A stretch of 64,000 nucleotides of DNA from JAFDEI01 sp964196055 (GTDB lineage Bacteria; Myxococcota_A; UBA9160; SMWR01). The translations under genes and the position numbers were made by a program. The notes below the pieces were generated by a model. The model did not search any database, was not told where the DNA came from, and worked only from the letters and a program-made list of their open reading frames with translations. This document shows, one piece after another, positions 26,448 to 37,239 of this stretch. The first letter of the stretch is position 1, and the number at the start of each line of letters is the position of its first letter. The stretch covers positions 1-64,000 of the forward strand of contig CAXMSF010000251.1 in the NCBI GenBank assembly GCA_964196055.1, given 5' to 3'.

Positions 26448-27059
26448 TCAGAGTTGGATTCCCGAGAAGGCCATGAACCCCAGCGACATCAGCCCGACGA
26501 GGATGAACGCGACGCCGAGCCCGCGCAGCGGCTCGGGAACATTGCTGTACTTGAGCTTCTCGCGGATCGCCGCGAGCGCAACGATCGCGAGCGCCCAGCC
26601 GATGCCGGAGCCGAGACCGAAGACCGTCGCTTCGCCGAGCGTGTAGTCGCGCTCGACCATGAACAGCGACGCTCCCAGAATCGCGCAGTTCACCGCGATC
26701 AGCGGCAGGAACACGCCCAGCGCGTTGTAGAGCTGGGGAACGTAGCGATCGAGCGCCATCTCGACGATCTGCACCGAGGCCGCGATCGTACCGATCAGGG
26801 TCAGAAAGGTGAGGAACGACAGATCGACGTTCGGCAGGCCCGCCCAGCCGAGCGAACCCGGCGCCAGCACATGGTTGTTCAGCAGTTGGTTCAGCGGGGT
26901 CGTGACGGTGAGAACGAAGGTGACCGCCAGACCGAGCCCCAGTGCGGTTTCGACCTTCTTCGAGCATGCCAGGAAGGAGCACATGCCCAGGAAGAAAGCC
27001 AGGGCCATGTTCTCAACGAAGATGGACTTCGTGGCCAGACTCAAATAGTGCTCCAACAC
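26448..27059 (-). CDS. nqrE: Na+-translocating NADH:quinone reductase subunit E, 203 aa
   Basis: Six-helix membrane subunit. The two Cys residues that help bind the intramembrane iron site are visible in LGMCSFL and VNCAILG, matching the NqrD pair. The open frame starts at GTG 27059 with GAGGA upstream; the TTG codon next to it would give the more usual MEHYLSL start. The 5' end overlaps nqrD by 47 nt. Forms the Na+ pathway core with NqrD. Confidence 0.95.
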   Translation of the reverse strand: MLEHYLSLATKSIFVENMALAFFLGMCSFLACSKKVETALGLGLAVTFVLTVTTPLNQLLNNHVLAPGSLGWAGLPNVDLSFLTFLTLIGTIAASVQIVEMALDRYVPQLYNALGVFLPLIAVNCAILGASLFMVERDYTLGEATVFGLGSGIGWALAIVALAAIREKLKYSNVPEPLRGLGVAFILVGLMSLGFMAFSGIQL

Positions 27060-27684
27060 TGAAGTCTTCCTCCACTTGTTCGGGTTTGAAGCTGCGCACG
27101 ACCCAGATGAAGCCGCCGATCAGAAAGAATGCGGCCGGTGCCAGCAGCATCAGGCCGTTGGGGACGTACCAGCCGCCCTCGTTGACGGACTGCAGGATCG
27201 TGATGCCGAAGACCTTGCCCGAGCCGAAGAGCTCGCGCATGAAGGCCACCACCATCAGGACCAGCGCATAGCCGAAGCCGTTTCCGATTCCGTCGATGAA
27301 GGCGAGCTTCGGCGGATTCTGCATCGCGTAGGCCTCCGCGCGCCCCATCACGATGCAGTTGGTGATGATCAATCCCACGAAGACCGACAACTGCTTGCTG
27401 ATGTCGTAGACGAAGGCCTTGAGAATCTGATCCGTGATGATTACCAGCGATGCGATGATCGTGAGTTGCACGATGATCCGGATGCTCGCCGGGATGTAGT
27501 TGCGGAGCGCACTCACGGCCACATTCGACAGGGCCGTCACAGCGATCACCGCCACACTCATCACGAGCGCCGTCTCCATCTTCGTCGTCACGGCCAGCGC
27601 AGAGCAGATTCCGAGCACCTGTAGCCCGATGGGGTTGTTGTCGATGAGAGGGTCGAGGAACGCCTCTCGTTCTTTGCTCATCAT
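27013..27684 (-). CDS. nqrD: Na+-translocating NADH:quinone reductase subunit D, 223 aa
   Basis: Six membrane helices with Cys in LGICSALA and TNCIVMG, the ligands of the iron center shared with NqrE. The C-terminus continues about 20 residues past the usual KPEQVE-type end and reads into the nqrE start, producing the 47-nt overlap. The ATG at 27684 overlaps nqrC by 4 nt. Confidence 0.95.
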   Translation of the reverse strand: MMSKEREAFLDPLIDNNPIGLQVLGICSALAVTTKMETALVMSVAVIAVTALSNVAVSALRNYIPASIRIIVQLTIIASLVIITDQILKAFVYDISKQLSVFVGLIITNCIVMGRAEAYAMQNPPKLAFIDGIGNGFGYALVLMVVAFMRELFGSGKVFGITILQSVNEGGWYVPNGLMLLAPAAFFLIGGFIWVVRSFKPEQVEEDFSVGALFESGHEVHLR

Positions 27685-28460
27685 GTCCCCCGTTCGCTGC
27701 GCCGCTGCGCGAGATAAGGTGCGAAACCGTCTTCACCGAGCCAGAACGCCAGCAGATGGGTCACGCCGCGGCTCGTCAGGGTGGCTCCCGAGAGCCCGTC
27801 CACGTGGTAGGGATCCTGTTCGGGTGAGCCCGCGCTGCCTTTCTTCACGGCAATAGCCGGCTGCCAGTTCTCGTCGAAGGCCAATCGGCCCTTCCACAGG
27901 GCCTTCCAGCGCGGATTGTCGACCTCACCGCCGAGGCCGGGGGTTTCACCGTGCTGGTAGAAGGTAATGCCGCTGATGGTTCGGCCGTCGGGATCGAGTG
28001 CGAGAAAGCCATAGAGCGTCGACCACAAGCCCTTGCCCTCGATGGGCAGGATGATGGACCGCAGCACGCCATCCTCGATGACCTCGAAAATCTGCGCATT
28101 GTTCGGAATACGGGTCACCTTGGCCGCGTTGGGTGGTGCGAGTCGGCTCGTCGCCGGATCCGCGCTGGCCCTCTTCTGGTCGAAGGTCGCCGTGTCGACC
28201 CCCTCGACCGGGTTCCCGGTCGCGAGATCGATGATGCTCGGCCTGATGCTCTTCCCGAAGCGGCGTCGAACCTCGTCGGCCGGCAGCGACTCTCTCTCGC
28301 CCATCAGGCCCGCAACGACCAGCACCTTCTTCTGGATGTCGAGCGCCTTGTTGGCTTCCTGGCGATCCTTCAGGAGGACCGCCGAGCCCGCGACGAAGAC
28401 GGAACAGAACACGCAGACCGCTGCTGCGAACATCACGACGTAGCGCGCACTATGCTGCAT
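27681..28460 (-). CDS. nqrC: Na+-translocating NADH:quinone reductase subunit C, 259 aa
   Basis: One N-terminal membrane helix (residues 7-28) and a periplasmic FMN-binding domain. The covalent FMN attachment motif SGATLTS is visible near residue 225, with Thr as the modified residue, consistent with ApbE in the same operon. Overlaps nqrB by 11 nt and nqrD by 4 nt. Confidence 0.95.
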   Translation of the reverse strand: MQHSARYVVMFAAAVCVFCSVFVAGSAVLLKDRQEANKALDIQKKVLVVAGLMGERESLPADEVRRRFGKSIRPSIIDLATGNPVEGVDTATFDQKRASADPATSRLAPPNAAKVTRIPNNAQIFEVIEDGVLRSIILPIEGKGLWSTLYGFLALDPDGRTISGITFYQHGETPGLGGEVDNPRWKALWKGRLAFDENWQPAIAVKKGSAGSPEQDPYHVDGLSGATLTSRGVTHLLAFWLGEDGFAPYLAQRRSERGT

Positions 28461-29667
28461 TCCGGGCCAGCCTCCGGTTGATATTTCCCTGCACGACGAA
28501 ATGATCGATCAGCGGCGCAAACATGTTCATGAACAGGATCGCGAGCATCATGCCTTCGGGGTAGGCGGGGTTCACCACCCGAATCAGTATCACGAGCGCC
28601 CCGATCCCGAGCCCGTACCAGAAGCGTCCGATATTCGTGAACGCCGAGCTGACCGGGTCGGTGGCCATGAAGACCGCACCGAAGGCCCAGCCGCCGAGAA
28701 CCATGTGCCAGTAGAACGGCACCGCGAACATCGGATTCGACGCCGAGCCGGCCCAGTTCAGCAGGTTCGCCAGTGCAACCGTGCCGAAGACGATACCGAC
28801 GATCGTCTGCCAGGCCGCGACCCGCGTGATCAACAGGACCGCGAGACCGAGCAGGCAGCAGACGGCGGAGGTCTCACCCATCGAGCCGGGAATCCAGCCG
28901 TAGAAGGCCTTGCTCCAACTGGCGTGATCGAGCGCGCCCACAGTCCCGGCCGCCTGCGCAAGCCAGGTCGCGCCGGAGAAACCGTCGACCGCCTGGAAGT
29001 CCGCCGCGATCCACGGGGCGTCGCCGCTCATGTAGGCCGGGTAGGCGAAGAACAGGAAGACGCGCGCGGTGAGCGCGGGGTTGAGGAAGTTCATCCCGGT
29101 GCCGCCGAAGACCTCCTTGGCGAAGACCAGGCCGAATACCATGCCGAGGGCGACCTGCCACAGCGGGATCGTCGGCGGCAGCGTCAGCGGCAGCAACATG
29201 CCCGTGACAAGGAAGCCCTCGTTCACCTCGTGGCCGCGGATGATCGCTCCGCCGACTTCGACGAGCGTACCGGCCACGAAGACGGTGATGAGGACCGGCA
29301 GGAAGTAGAGAGCGCCGTGGATGATGCAATAGAAGGGGTTGGTCGCGTCGAAGCCGAGGCCGAGCAGCTGATAGAGTCCCATCCGCCAATCGTCGAGCGG
29401 CAGGGCTCCGTGATCGATCGCGTACTGAGCCTGATAGCCGGTGTTGTAGATCGCGAACAGGATGCAGGGCACCAACGCGATCACGACCGTGATCATCATG
29501 CGCTTCAGGTCGAGCCCGTCGCGCACGTGCGAGGCGGTCTTGGTGACGTCAGCGGGCGTGAACATCGCGGTGTCGTGCGCTTCCCAGAGCGGATAGAGCT
29601 TCTCGAGCTTCCCACCCTTTTCGAAAAGCGGCGCGACACCATCATGCAAGTCGCGGAGGAACTTCAT
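28450..29667 (-). CDS. nqrB: Na+-translocating NADH:quinone reductase subunit B, 405 aa
   Basis: Large membrane subunit with about ten helices. The covalent FMN motif SGAT occurs in DGFSGATWLAQ. The N-terminal region (residues 1-50) is soluble, as in homologues. The start ATG shares one base with the nqrA stop (TGATG), a coupled junction. NqrB carries the riboflavin and FMN path that drives Na+ export. Confidence 0.95.
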   Translation of the reverse strand: MKFLRDLHDGVAPLFEKGGKLEKLYPLWEAHDTAMFTPADVTKTASHVRDGLDLKRMMITVVIALVPCILFAIYNTGYQAQYAIDHGALPLDDWRMGLYQLLGLGFDATNPFYCIIHGALYFLPVLITVFVAGTLVEVGGAIIRGHEVNEGFLVTGMLLPLTLPPTIPLWQVALGMVFGLVFAKEVFGGTGMNFLNPALTARVFLFFAYPAYMSGDAPWIAADFQAVDGFSGATWLAQAAGTVGALDHASWSKAFYGWIPGSMGETSAVCCLLGLAVLLITRVAAWQTIVGIVFGTVALANLLNWAGSASNPMFAVPFYWHMVLGGWAFGAVFMATDPVSSAFTNIGRFWYGLGIGALVILIRVVNPAYPEGMMLAILFMNMFAPLIDHFVVQGNINRRLARNAA

Positions 29668-31043
29668 CAGCCTTCCTTCTCGATCATCGCGAGATTCCTG
29701 CGGAGAACCGGCCCGTAATCCGTCTTGCCGGAGCAGACGAAGGTGCAGAGCGCGAGGTCTTCTTCATCGAGTTCGAGCACACCGAGTTTCTCGGCCTGCT
29801 CGATGTCGCCGACGAGCAGCGAGCGCAGCAGGAAGGTCGGCAGGATGTCCATCGGCATCACGCGTTCGAAGGTCCCGATCGGAACCATCGCGCGCGGCGA
29901 CCCGTTGGTGGTCGTCGTGAAATCGAAGCTCTTCACGCCGAACAGGCGCGAGAGGTAGATCGGAATCGTCGAGAAGCTCTTCATGCCGGGCGAGAGCCAG
30001 CCGAGGAAGATGCGCTCGTGGCCTTCGCGAAGCAGACTGATCTGGCGATCGAAACGGCCCATGTAGCCGAATTCCTCGCCCATGGCCTTCTTGCCCGACA
30101 GCACCGAGCCGGAAATGCAGCGGGTATCGTCCGCGGCGTCGTCAGCCACCAATTCCGCGACTGCGCAACCCAGGCGCGTCACGATCAGACGCGAATCGCT
30201 GCACGCCGGACCGGCGATCGAGATCACACGCTCGACGTCGAGCCGTCCCGTCGCGAACAAGCTACCGATCGCGATCACGTCCTGGTAACCGAGGTGCCAG
30301 ACGACCTTTTCGCGACTCACCGCGTCGAGCCGGTGGATGTGCAACCCGGCCGTGCCGGCCGGATGCGGCCCGCTGAATTCCTCGACCGTGACCGGTGCGG
30401 TGACTCCGCTCGCGACCCCGCTGCCCTCGCGAATGCACAGATAGGTCGACCCGTCGGTGAGCTTGGCGACGATTTCGAGCCCGCGCTGAAAATCGTCGCG
30501 ACGCTTCTCGATCACGACCTCCGGGAGTGGCGCAAGCGGGTTGGTATCGGTGGCGGTGACGAAGATCGAATGCGCCGTCGTCTCGGGGCTCGGCACTTTG
30601 CTGAACGGGCGCGTGCGCAGCGCGGTCCATTGTCCCGATTCGACCAGTAGTGCGACGATGTCCTCGCGGGACAGGTCCGACACGTCGCGCCCCGAGAATC
30701 GTTCGAAGGCCACGCACTCGCCCTGCTCTTCGCGGCCGCTGCGCTCGCCCTCCGAGAGTTCGATCACGATCGACTGGAGCGCGCGACGTGCACCGCGATG
30801 AATCGCGACCACCTTGCCGGCTCCCGGTGCCGTATGGAGCACACCGGGCGTCTTGCGGTCCGCGAACAGCACTTGACCGCGTTTCACGATGTCGTCGACC
30901 TGGACCTGCATACCCGGCTTCACCCCCGGGAAGTCGTCCGCCATCACGGCGACGCGGCTGACATCCTCGCGACCACGGATGATCTGCATCGGAGCGCCGG
31001 AAATCGGGAGGTCCAGGCCTTTCGTTATTCGATGGATTGCCAT
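29667..31043 (-). CDS. nqrA: Na+-translocating NADH:quinone reductase subunit A, 458 aa
   Basis: Cytosolic subunit that shapes the quinone site. Family marks include GLDLPISGAP at residues 9-18, PGMQVQVDD, FARxDxS-like blocks and IGTFERVMPMDILPT near the C-terminus. First gene of the operon; the complete order is nqrABCDEF-apbE-nqrM. No clear Shine-Dalgarno precedes ATG 31043. The operon is divergent from the CBS gene over a 496-bp gap that should hold its promoter. Confidence 0.95.
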   Translation of the reverse strand: MAIHRITKGLDLPISGAPMQIIRGREDVSRVAVMADDFPGVKPGMQVQVDDIVKRGQVLFADRKTPGVLHTAPGAGKVVAIHRGARRALQSIVIELSEGERSGREEQGECVAFERFSGRDVSDLSREDIVALLVESGQWTALRTRPFSKVPSPETTAHSIFVTATDTNPLAPLPEVVIEKRRDDFQRGLEIVAKLTDGSTYLCIREGSGVASGVTAPVTVEEFSGPHPAGTAGLHIHRLDAVSREKVVWHLGYQDVIAIGSLFATGRLDVERVISIAGPACSDSRLIVTRLGCAVAELVADDAADDTRCISGSVLSGKKAMGEEFGYMGRFDRQISLLREGHERIFLGWLSPGMKSFSTIPIYLSRLFGVKSFDFTTTTNGSPRAMVPIGTFERVMPMDILPTFLLRSLLVGDIEQAEKLGVLELDEEDLALCTFVCSGKTDYGPVLRRNLAMIEKEG

Positions 31044-31539
31044 GGGTCGATTGTCGTTTCCATCTCACCGCGCGAGGCGCGCGGGCTTGGTTTCAGATTG
31101 TTCTCAGCGGCTGCCGTGTGCCGTCCGAGGCCGAAGCGAGGGCCCTGATCGTGAACTTGCGAAAACGTCGGGGCCCTGGTCGATGCTGAGTGCCCGTGGG
31201 GGGACGGAGGCGGGACAGACAATAGGAGCCCCGCGCCTCCGGAACAACGCCGACACCAGAAGAAAATTCGCAGTTTGGCCCCGAAAGCCCGGGTGTTTCG
31301 GGAAGGATCTCTCCGGCTGACCGCTCGCGGCGGCGAGGCACCGTGCAGTCCACTCCGCGCGTGGAGTCCCCAGGGGCGATGCGCCTGGTTGCCCCGCAGG
31401 CCCAGAATGCCCCGCCCAAGCGATTAATTGTTGCACTCTAAATGAACGGAGGCGTACGCTCGGTCGCGATACTGGAGTTCTACGACGAGGGCGCTGCGAC
31501 CTCACTGTGGGTGGGGAAGGAAGGGCCCGAGGAGGCAAC
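31044..31539. other. Intergenic region between nqrA and the CBS gene
   Basis: A 496-bp divergent spacer. I see no gene in it. It includes two copies of GGGCCCTG about 32 bp apart near 31140-31178, and an AT-rich patch at 31421-31445. Promoters for both directions should lie here, but no clean -35/-10 pair could be assigned, and no riboswitch fold was recognised. Confidence 0.5.
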
Positions 31540-32037
31540 ATGCCCCATAGCCACTCGCTTCCGATCGCCCGCGAGATCATGACGACCCGCCTTGTCACGG
31601 TGTTGCCCGATCTCGCAATCTTCGACGCCATTCGAATCCTGCTCCGAAATCAAATCTCCGGAGCCCCGGTCGTCGACGCGAGCGGCGCATTGGTCGGCAT
31701 GCTCTCCGAACTGGATTGTCTGAAGGTGCTCGCAAACGGCGAGTTCTACGACGACGACCACTCCGAGAAAGGCATCGTCCGCAATTACATGACCAGTGTG
31801 ACGCAGTCGATCGATCCGGAGACGGACGTCTACACGCTGGCGCAGTACTTCCTGAACCACACCGTGCGACGACTGCCGGTCGTGCGCGGCTCGCTGTTGC
31901 TCGGCCAGATCAGCCGACGCGACGTATTGCGCACGATCGAGGAGATGGGCCGCAAGCGCGTGCCGCGCAAGCACTACCCGGACTATCGCGAACCCATGGA
32001 CCGCGCCGATCGAACAGCCCACCTTCACCACCGTTAG
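31540..32037 (+). CDS. Two-CBS-domain protein, 165 aa
   Basis: A soluble protein consisting of a CBS pair: MTTRLVTVLPDLAIFDAI at residues 14-31 starts the first repeat and YMTSVTQSIDPETDVYTLAQ starts the second. CBS pairs bind adenine nucleotides and act as energy sensors. GAGGAGG precedes ATG 31540, which overrides the longer frame from 31507. It is monocistronic and convergent with the fumarase gene. Its partner enzyme is unknown. Confidence 0.9.
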   Translation: MPHSHSLPIAREIMTTRLVTVLPDLAIFDAIRILLRNQISGAPVVDASGALVGMLSELDCLKVLANGEFYDDDHSEKGIVRNYMTSVTQSIDPETDVYTLAQYFLNHTVRRLPVVRGSLLLGQISRRDVLRTIEEMGRKRVPRKHYPDYREPMDRADRTAHLHHR

Positions 32038-32139
32038 GGCTGATCCACTTCCCCCGACTCGATCCGCTTTTGCTGGGGCCGCGGTGCCTCCCATACGGGC
32101 GGGGCGGTGGCTGCAGGTATCTAGTGCGCAATGGCTGGA

Positions 32140-32208
32140 GCGCGAGGTCTTGGGGGTGCCTGCCGCGAACGTTTGAAGAGAGCGGCAGGCACCCCCAAGA
32201 CCTCGCGC
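32140..32208. terminator. 27-bp perfect hairpin between convergent genes
   Basis: Positions 32140-32166 are exactly complementary to 32182-32208 around a 15-nt loop. The structure sits between the stop codons of the CBS gene (32037, plus) and the fumarase gene (32230, minus), so a bidirectional terminator is likely. The stem is longer than most terminators and no U-run follows. Confidence 0.7.
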
Positions 32209-32229
32209 GCGTTCCGATCGAGAGAGACC

Positions 32230-33882
32230 TCAGCCGATCTGGAGCGTGGGTGATGGTTTCTTGGACAGCAGGTCGGCGTAGAAGTCGTTGCCGTTTCCGT
32301 CCGTGACGATGAAGGCCGGGAAGTCTTCGACCTCGATGCGCCAGATCGCCTCCATGCCGAGTTCTTCGAACTCCTGCACCGCGACACTCTTGATGCTGTG
32401 GTCGGCGAGGCGCGCCGCAGGACCGCCGATCGAACCCAGGTAGAAACCGCCGTGCTTGCCGCACGCGTCCGCGACCTGCTTCGAGCGGTTGCCCTTCGCA
32501 AGCATCACCATACTGCCGCCGTGGCTCTGGAAGAGATCCACGTAGGAGTCCATCCGACCCGCCGTGGTCGGACCGAACGACCCGGACGCGCGGCCCTTGG
32601 GCGTCTTCGCCGGGCCGGCGTAGTAGACCATGTGATCCTTGAAGTACTGCGGCAGGTCTTCACCCGCATCCAGACGTTCTTTCAGCTTCGCATGCGCGAT
32701 GTCGCGCGCAACCACCATGGGGCCGCTGAGCGAGAGCCGCGTCGCGACGGGATACTTCGAGAGTTCCGCGAGAATCTCCGACATCGGGCGATTCAGGTCG
32801 ATCTCGACCACCTCCTGGCCCTCCTCGTCGCCCTGCACCTCCGGCAGGTACTTCGAGGGGTTGCTCTCGAGCTGCTCGAGGAAGACTCCTTCGGCGTTGA
32901 TCTTCGCGAGAATCTGCCGGTCTGCGGAACACGACACCCCGATCCCGACCGGGCACGACGCACCGTGCCGCGGCAGACGAATCACGCGCACGTCGTGGAC
33001 GAAGTACTTGCCGCCGAATTGTGCGCCGATGCCGGTCGCGTTGCAGAGCTCGTGGATCTTCTCCTCGAGTTCCGGATCGCGGAACGCGCGCCCGCCCTCG
33101 TTGCCGCTCGTGGGCAAGTCGTCGAGGTAGCGCGCCGACGCGAGTTTCACGGTCTTCAGCGTGAACTCGGCCGAGGTACCGCCGACCACGATGGCGAGGT
33201 GATACGGCGGGCAGGCCGAAGTTCCGATGGTCTTGATGTTCTCCTCGAGGAACTGCATCAGAGACTCGGGATTCAGCAGCGCTTTCGTCTGCTGATAGAG
33301 GAAGGTCTTGTTCGCCGAGCCGCCGCCCTTCGCCAAGAAGAGCAGCTCGTATTCGTCGCCGGGCTCCGCGTAGATCTCGATCTGGGCCGGCAGGTTCGTC
33401 GCGGTGTTCTTCTCGCGATACATGTCGAGCGGCGCGAGCTGCGAATAGCGCAGGTTCCGGATCTGATAGGCGTCGTAGATCCCGTGCGACAACGCCGCGG
33501 CGTCCTCGCTACCGGTCAGCACACGCTCGCCCTTGTGACCCATCACGATCACCGTGCCGGTATCCTGGCAGCTCGGCAGTTCACGCCCCGCGGCGATGTT
33601 CGCGTTCGTCAACAGCTCGAACGCGACGAAGCGGTCGTTGCTGGAGGCATCGGGGTCATCGAGGATCTTCGCGAGCTGCGCCAGGTGACCGGGGCGCAAC
33701 AGGTGCGAGACATCGTCCATCGCCTCCGCGGCGAGCAGTCGCAGTGCCTCGGGCGCAACCTCGAGTATGCGGCGACCGCCGACATCGACCGACTTCACGT
33801 GCCCTGACGCGGCGTCGAGTCGTCGGTACGGAATATCGCTGCCCGTGTGCTCGAACATCTTCTGGTATTCGAAATCTGCCAT
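32230..33882 (-). CDS. Class I (iron-sulfur) fumarate hydratase, 550 aa
   Basis: Interconverts fumarate and malate in the TCA cycle with an O2-labile [4Fe-4S] cluster. Candidate cluster Cys residues are in ELPSCQDTG, GTSACPPYH and GVSCSADRQ. N- and C-terminal domains are fused, as in FumA/FumB. The start is ATG 33882, with a palindromic GGAGGTCCTCC just upstream; the ORF that continues to 34530 is noncoding extension. The length fits the family. Its substrate could include tartrate-like compounds in related enzymes. Confidence 0.93.
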   Translation of the reverse strand: MADFEYQKMFEHTGSDIPYRRLDAASGHVKSVDVGGRRILEVAPEALRLLAAEAMDDVSHLLRPGHLAQLAKILDDPDASSNDRFVAFELLTNANIAAGRELPSCQDTGTVIVMGHKGERVLTGSEDAAALSHGIYDAYQIRNLRYSQLAPLDMYREKNTATNLPAQIEIYAEPGDEYELLFLAKGGGSANKTFLYQQTKALLNPESLMQFLEENIKTIGTSACPPYHLAIVVGGTSAEFTLKTVKLASARYLDDLPTSGNEGGRAFRDPELEEKIHELCNATGIGAQFGGKYFVHDVRVIRLPRHGASCPVGIGVSCSADRQILAKINAEGVFLEQLESNPSKYLPEVQGDEEGQEVVEIDLNRPMSEILAELSKYPVATRLSLSGPMVVARDIAHAKLKERLDAGEDLPQYFKDHMVYYAGPAKTPKGRASGSFGPTTAGRMDSYVDLFQSHGGSMVMLAKGNRSKQVADACGKHGGFYLGSIGGPAARLADHSIKSVAVQEFEELGMEAIWRIEVEDFPAFIVTDGNGNDFYADLLSKKPSPTLQIG

Positions 33883-34078
33883 CGGAGGACCTCCAGGAGT
33901 CGGAAGCGGCACGTGTCGAGCGGGGGGGAAGCCGGTTCCAAGAGATGAATCGAACCGCCGATCGCGCGGGACGGGCGGTGCGGAGCAGAAATATAGGCCA
34001 TCCCCGCCGCACGGGCCGCGCGATCGCAGCTTGTCGCGCGTCGCGATCGCTGCCAAGATCGCCCGGTCAGGAGGTTCC

Positions 34079-34714
34079 GTGCCGGGTTCCACGAAAGTGG
34101 TGATGTTCGATTTCGGGGGCGTCTTCACCGACTCACCCTTCGAGGCCGTCGCGCGCGTCGGCGCGAAGCTCGGTGCGGCGCCCGGGCAGATCGAGGCGCT
34201 GATTTTCGGCCCATACCATGAGGACACCGACCACGCCTGGCACCGGCTCGAACGCGGCGAGATCGAACTCGAGACCGCAGTCCGCGAAATCGCGGCTGCG
34301 GGGGCCGCCGACGATCTCGAGGTGAACCCGGTCGACATTCTCATGAACATGGGCGGCGGCGGCCTGCGCGAGGTCCTCGTCGAACGCGTCCGCGCGCTGC
34401 GCGATGCGGGCCTCGCCACCGCGCTCGTGACCAACAACGTCGCGGAGTTCCGCCCGCACTGGCGCGCGATGCTGCCGGTCGACGAACTCTTCGACCTCGT
34501 CGTCGACTCCAGCGAAGTCGGTGTCCGCAAGCCCGACCCCGCGATCTACCGACTCGCGCTCGAGGGGCTGGGCGGCGTCGCTCCCGAACGCGCCCTCTTC
34601 CTCGACGACCATCCGAGCAACATCTACGCCGCCGAGGCACTCGGCATCCGCGGCATCCTGGTCGACAGCGACCTGAGTGAAACGCTCGCCGCGCTCGACC
34701 GGTTGATCGCCTGA
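34079..34714 (+). CDS. HAD-IA family hydrolase, 211 aa
   Basis: Motif I VMFDFGGVFTDS, motif II in LVTNNVAEF, the motif III Lys in GVRKPDP and motif IV FLDDHPSN. The FGGVF pattern and the cap resemble the epoxide-hydrolase N-terminal phosphatase or YihX-like sugar phosphatases. A GTG start at 34079 lies just after AGGAGG; the ATG at 34103 inside motif I is too late. Diverges from fumarase and precedes the acyl-CoA dehydrogenase pair by 127 bp. Substrate unknown. Confidence 0.85.
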   Translation: MPGSTKVVMFDFGGVFTDSPFEAVARVGAKLGAAPGQIEALIFGPYHEDTDHAWHRLERGEIELETAVREIAAAGAADDLEVNPVDILMNMGGGGLREVLVERVRALRDAGLATALVTNNVAEFRPHWRAMLPVDELFDLVVDSSEVGVRKPDPAIYRLALEGLGGVAPERALFLDDHPSNIYAAEALGIRGILVDSDLSETLAALDRLIA

Positions 34715-34841
34715 TCGAGCGCACAGCGCACCGGCCGCGCCACACACACCCGGCTCGACAGATCGCCGTGGAGGCGGCAAAATAGAACACGTTCCACTTC
34801 CCGTGAATCGTGCTCGATTCCGCGCCCCCCGAGAGGCCCCC

Positions 34842-36020
<1,179 letters not shown>

Positions 36021-36099
36021 ACCTGCGACCCGAGCAGGGTCACACGACGACTTGAAAGCGTTGGCCGCCAATCAGACGACGCGAATTCAGGAGACCCCG

Positions 36100-37212
36100 A
36101 TGGACTTTTCCTTCACGGACGAACAGCAGTCGATCGCCGACCTCGCGCAGCAGATCCTGCGGGACGCGTGCACGCAGGAGCGATTGAAGGCGGCCGAGAA
36201 GAGCGACGGGCCACGCTTCGACCGCGAGCTCTGGAACGACGTCTCCCAGGCGGGCCTGGTCGGCGTCGCGATCCCGGAGGATTGCGGCGGCGGCGGTCTC
36301 GGATTCTTCGAACTTGCGCTCGTCATCGAACAGATCGGCCGCACCACGGCACCGATTCCCTTCATCGAGACGAGCGTGCTCGGTGCACTTCCGATCGCGC
36401 AATTCGGCAGCGAAGCGCAGAAGAACGCACTGCTCCCGAAGGTGGCCGAGGGCGCACTGATCCTCACCGCGGCGTTGGTCGAGGACGAGCCGACGCTCGC
36501 CACCGCGGACGGCGACGGCTGGCTGCTCACGGGCACCAAGCTCTTCGTCCCAGCGGCCCAGCTTGCGGACCGCATCCTGGTTCCGGCCGACATCGCGGGC
36601 GGCGGATCCGGAGTCTTTCTCGTCGATGCCGGCGCGGATGGCGTCCGGATCGAAGACCTCGACACCACCAGCGGCCAGCCGGAAGCCGTCGTCACATTCG
36701 ACGCTGTACGGGTTGGCGGCAACGACCTGCTCGGCGACAAGAGCAATGGGGCCGAAATTGCGAGCTGGATCGAACTTCATGCCACCGCGGCCCTCGCCTC
36801 GCTCAGCCTCGGTGTGTGTGAAGAAGCGCTCGAACTCACCGCCGAATACACCAAGACGCGCAAGCAATTCGACCAGCCGATCGCGATGTTCCAGGCTGTC
36901 GGCCACCGCGCGGCCGATGCCTACATCGACACCGAGGGAATCCGCTTGACCTCATGGCAGGCCGCCTGGCGCCTGGGCGCGGGAATGCCCGCCGAGACCG
37001 AAGTGGCGGTCGCGAAGTTCTGGGCCGCCGAAGGCGGCTCTCGAGTCGTGCTCGCAGCGCAACACCTCCACGGCGGTGTCGGGGTCGACCGGGACTACCC
37101 GGTCCACCGCTGCTACATCTACGCGCGCCAGCTCGAGCTCACGCTCGGCGGCGGCACCCCGCAGCTGCTCACGATCGGACGCATGCTCGCCGACGAGCCT
37201 GCCACGGTCTGA
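36100..37212 (+). CDS. Acyl-CoA dehydrogenase, pair subunit 2, 370 aa
   Basis: Shorter and more divergent than its neighbour. It has DFSFTDEQQSIADLAQ at the N-terminus, and the C-terminal GGGTPQLLTIGRML is in the position of the catalytic and FAD-contact loop. Features resemble the FadE28/29 or IpdE-type non-catalytic or complementing subunit. CAGGAG precedes ATG 36100. Together with the gene at 34842 it probably forms a heterotetramer acting on a side chain or ring-derived CoA ester; substrate is inference from family analogy. Confidence 0.88.
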   Translation: MDFSFTDEQQSIADLAQQILRDACTQERLKAAEKSDGPRFDRELWNDVSQAGLVGVAIPEDCGGGGLGFFELALVIEQIGRTTAPIPFIETSVLGALPIAQFGSEAQKNALLPKVAEGALILTAALVEDEPTLATADGDGWLLTGTKLFVPAAQLADRILVPADIAGGGSGVFLVDAGADGVRIEDLDTTSGQPEAVVTFDAVRVGGNDLLGDKSNGAEIASWIELHATAALASLSLGVCEEALELTAEYTKTRKQFDQPIAMFQAVGHRAADAYIDTEGIRLTSWQAAWRLGAGMPAETEVAVAKFWAAEGGSRVVLAAQHLHGGVGVDRDYPVHRCYIYARQLELTLGGGTPQLLTIGRMLADEPATV

Positions 37213-37239
37213 GCCCCCCGAAGACCGAGGAGGAATTCC

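Noticed and set aside
31044..31539. Riboswitch upstream of the nqr operon
   Set aside because: No known riboswitch core could be traced; only scattered short repeats were found.
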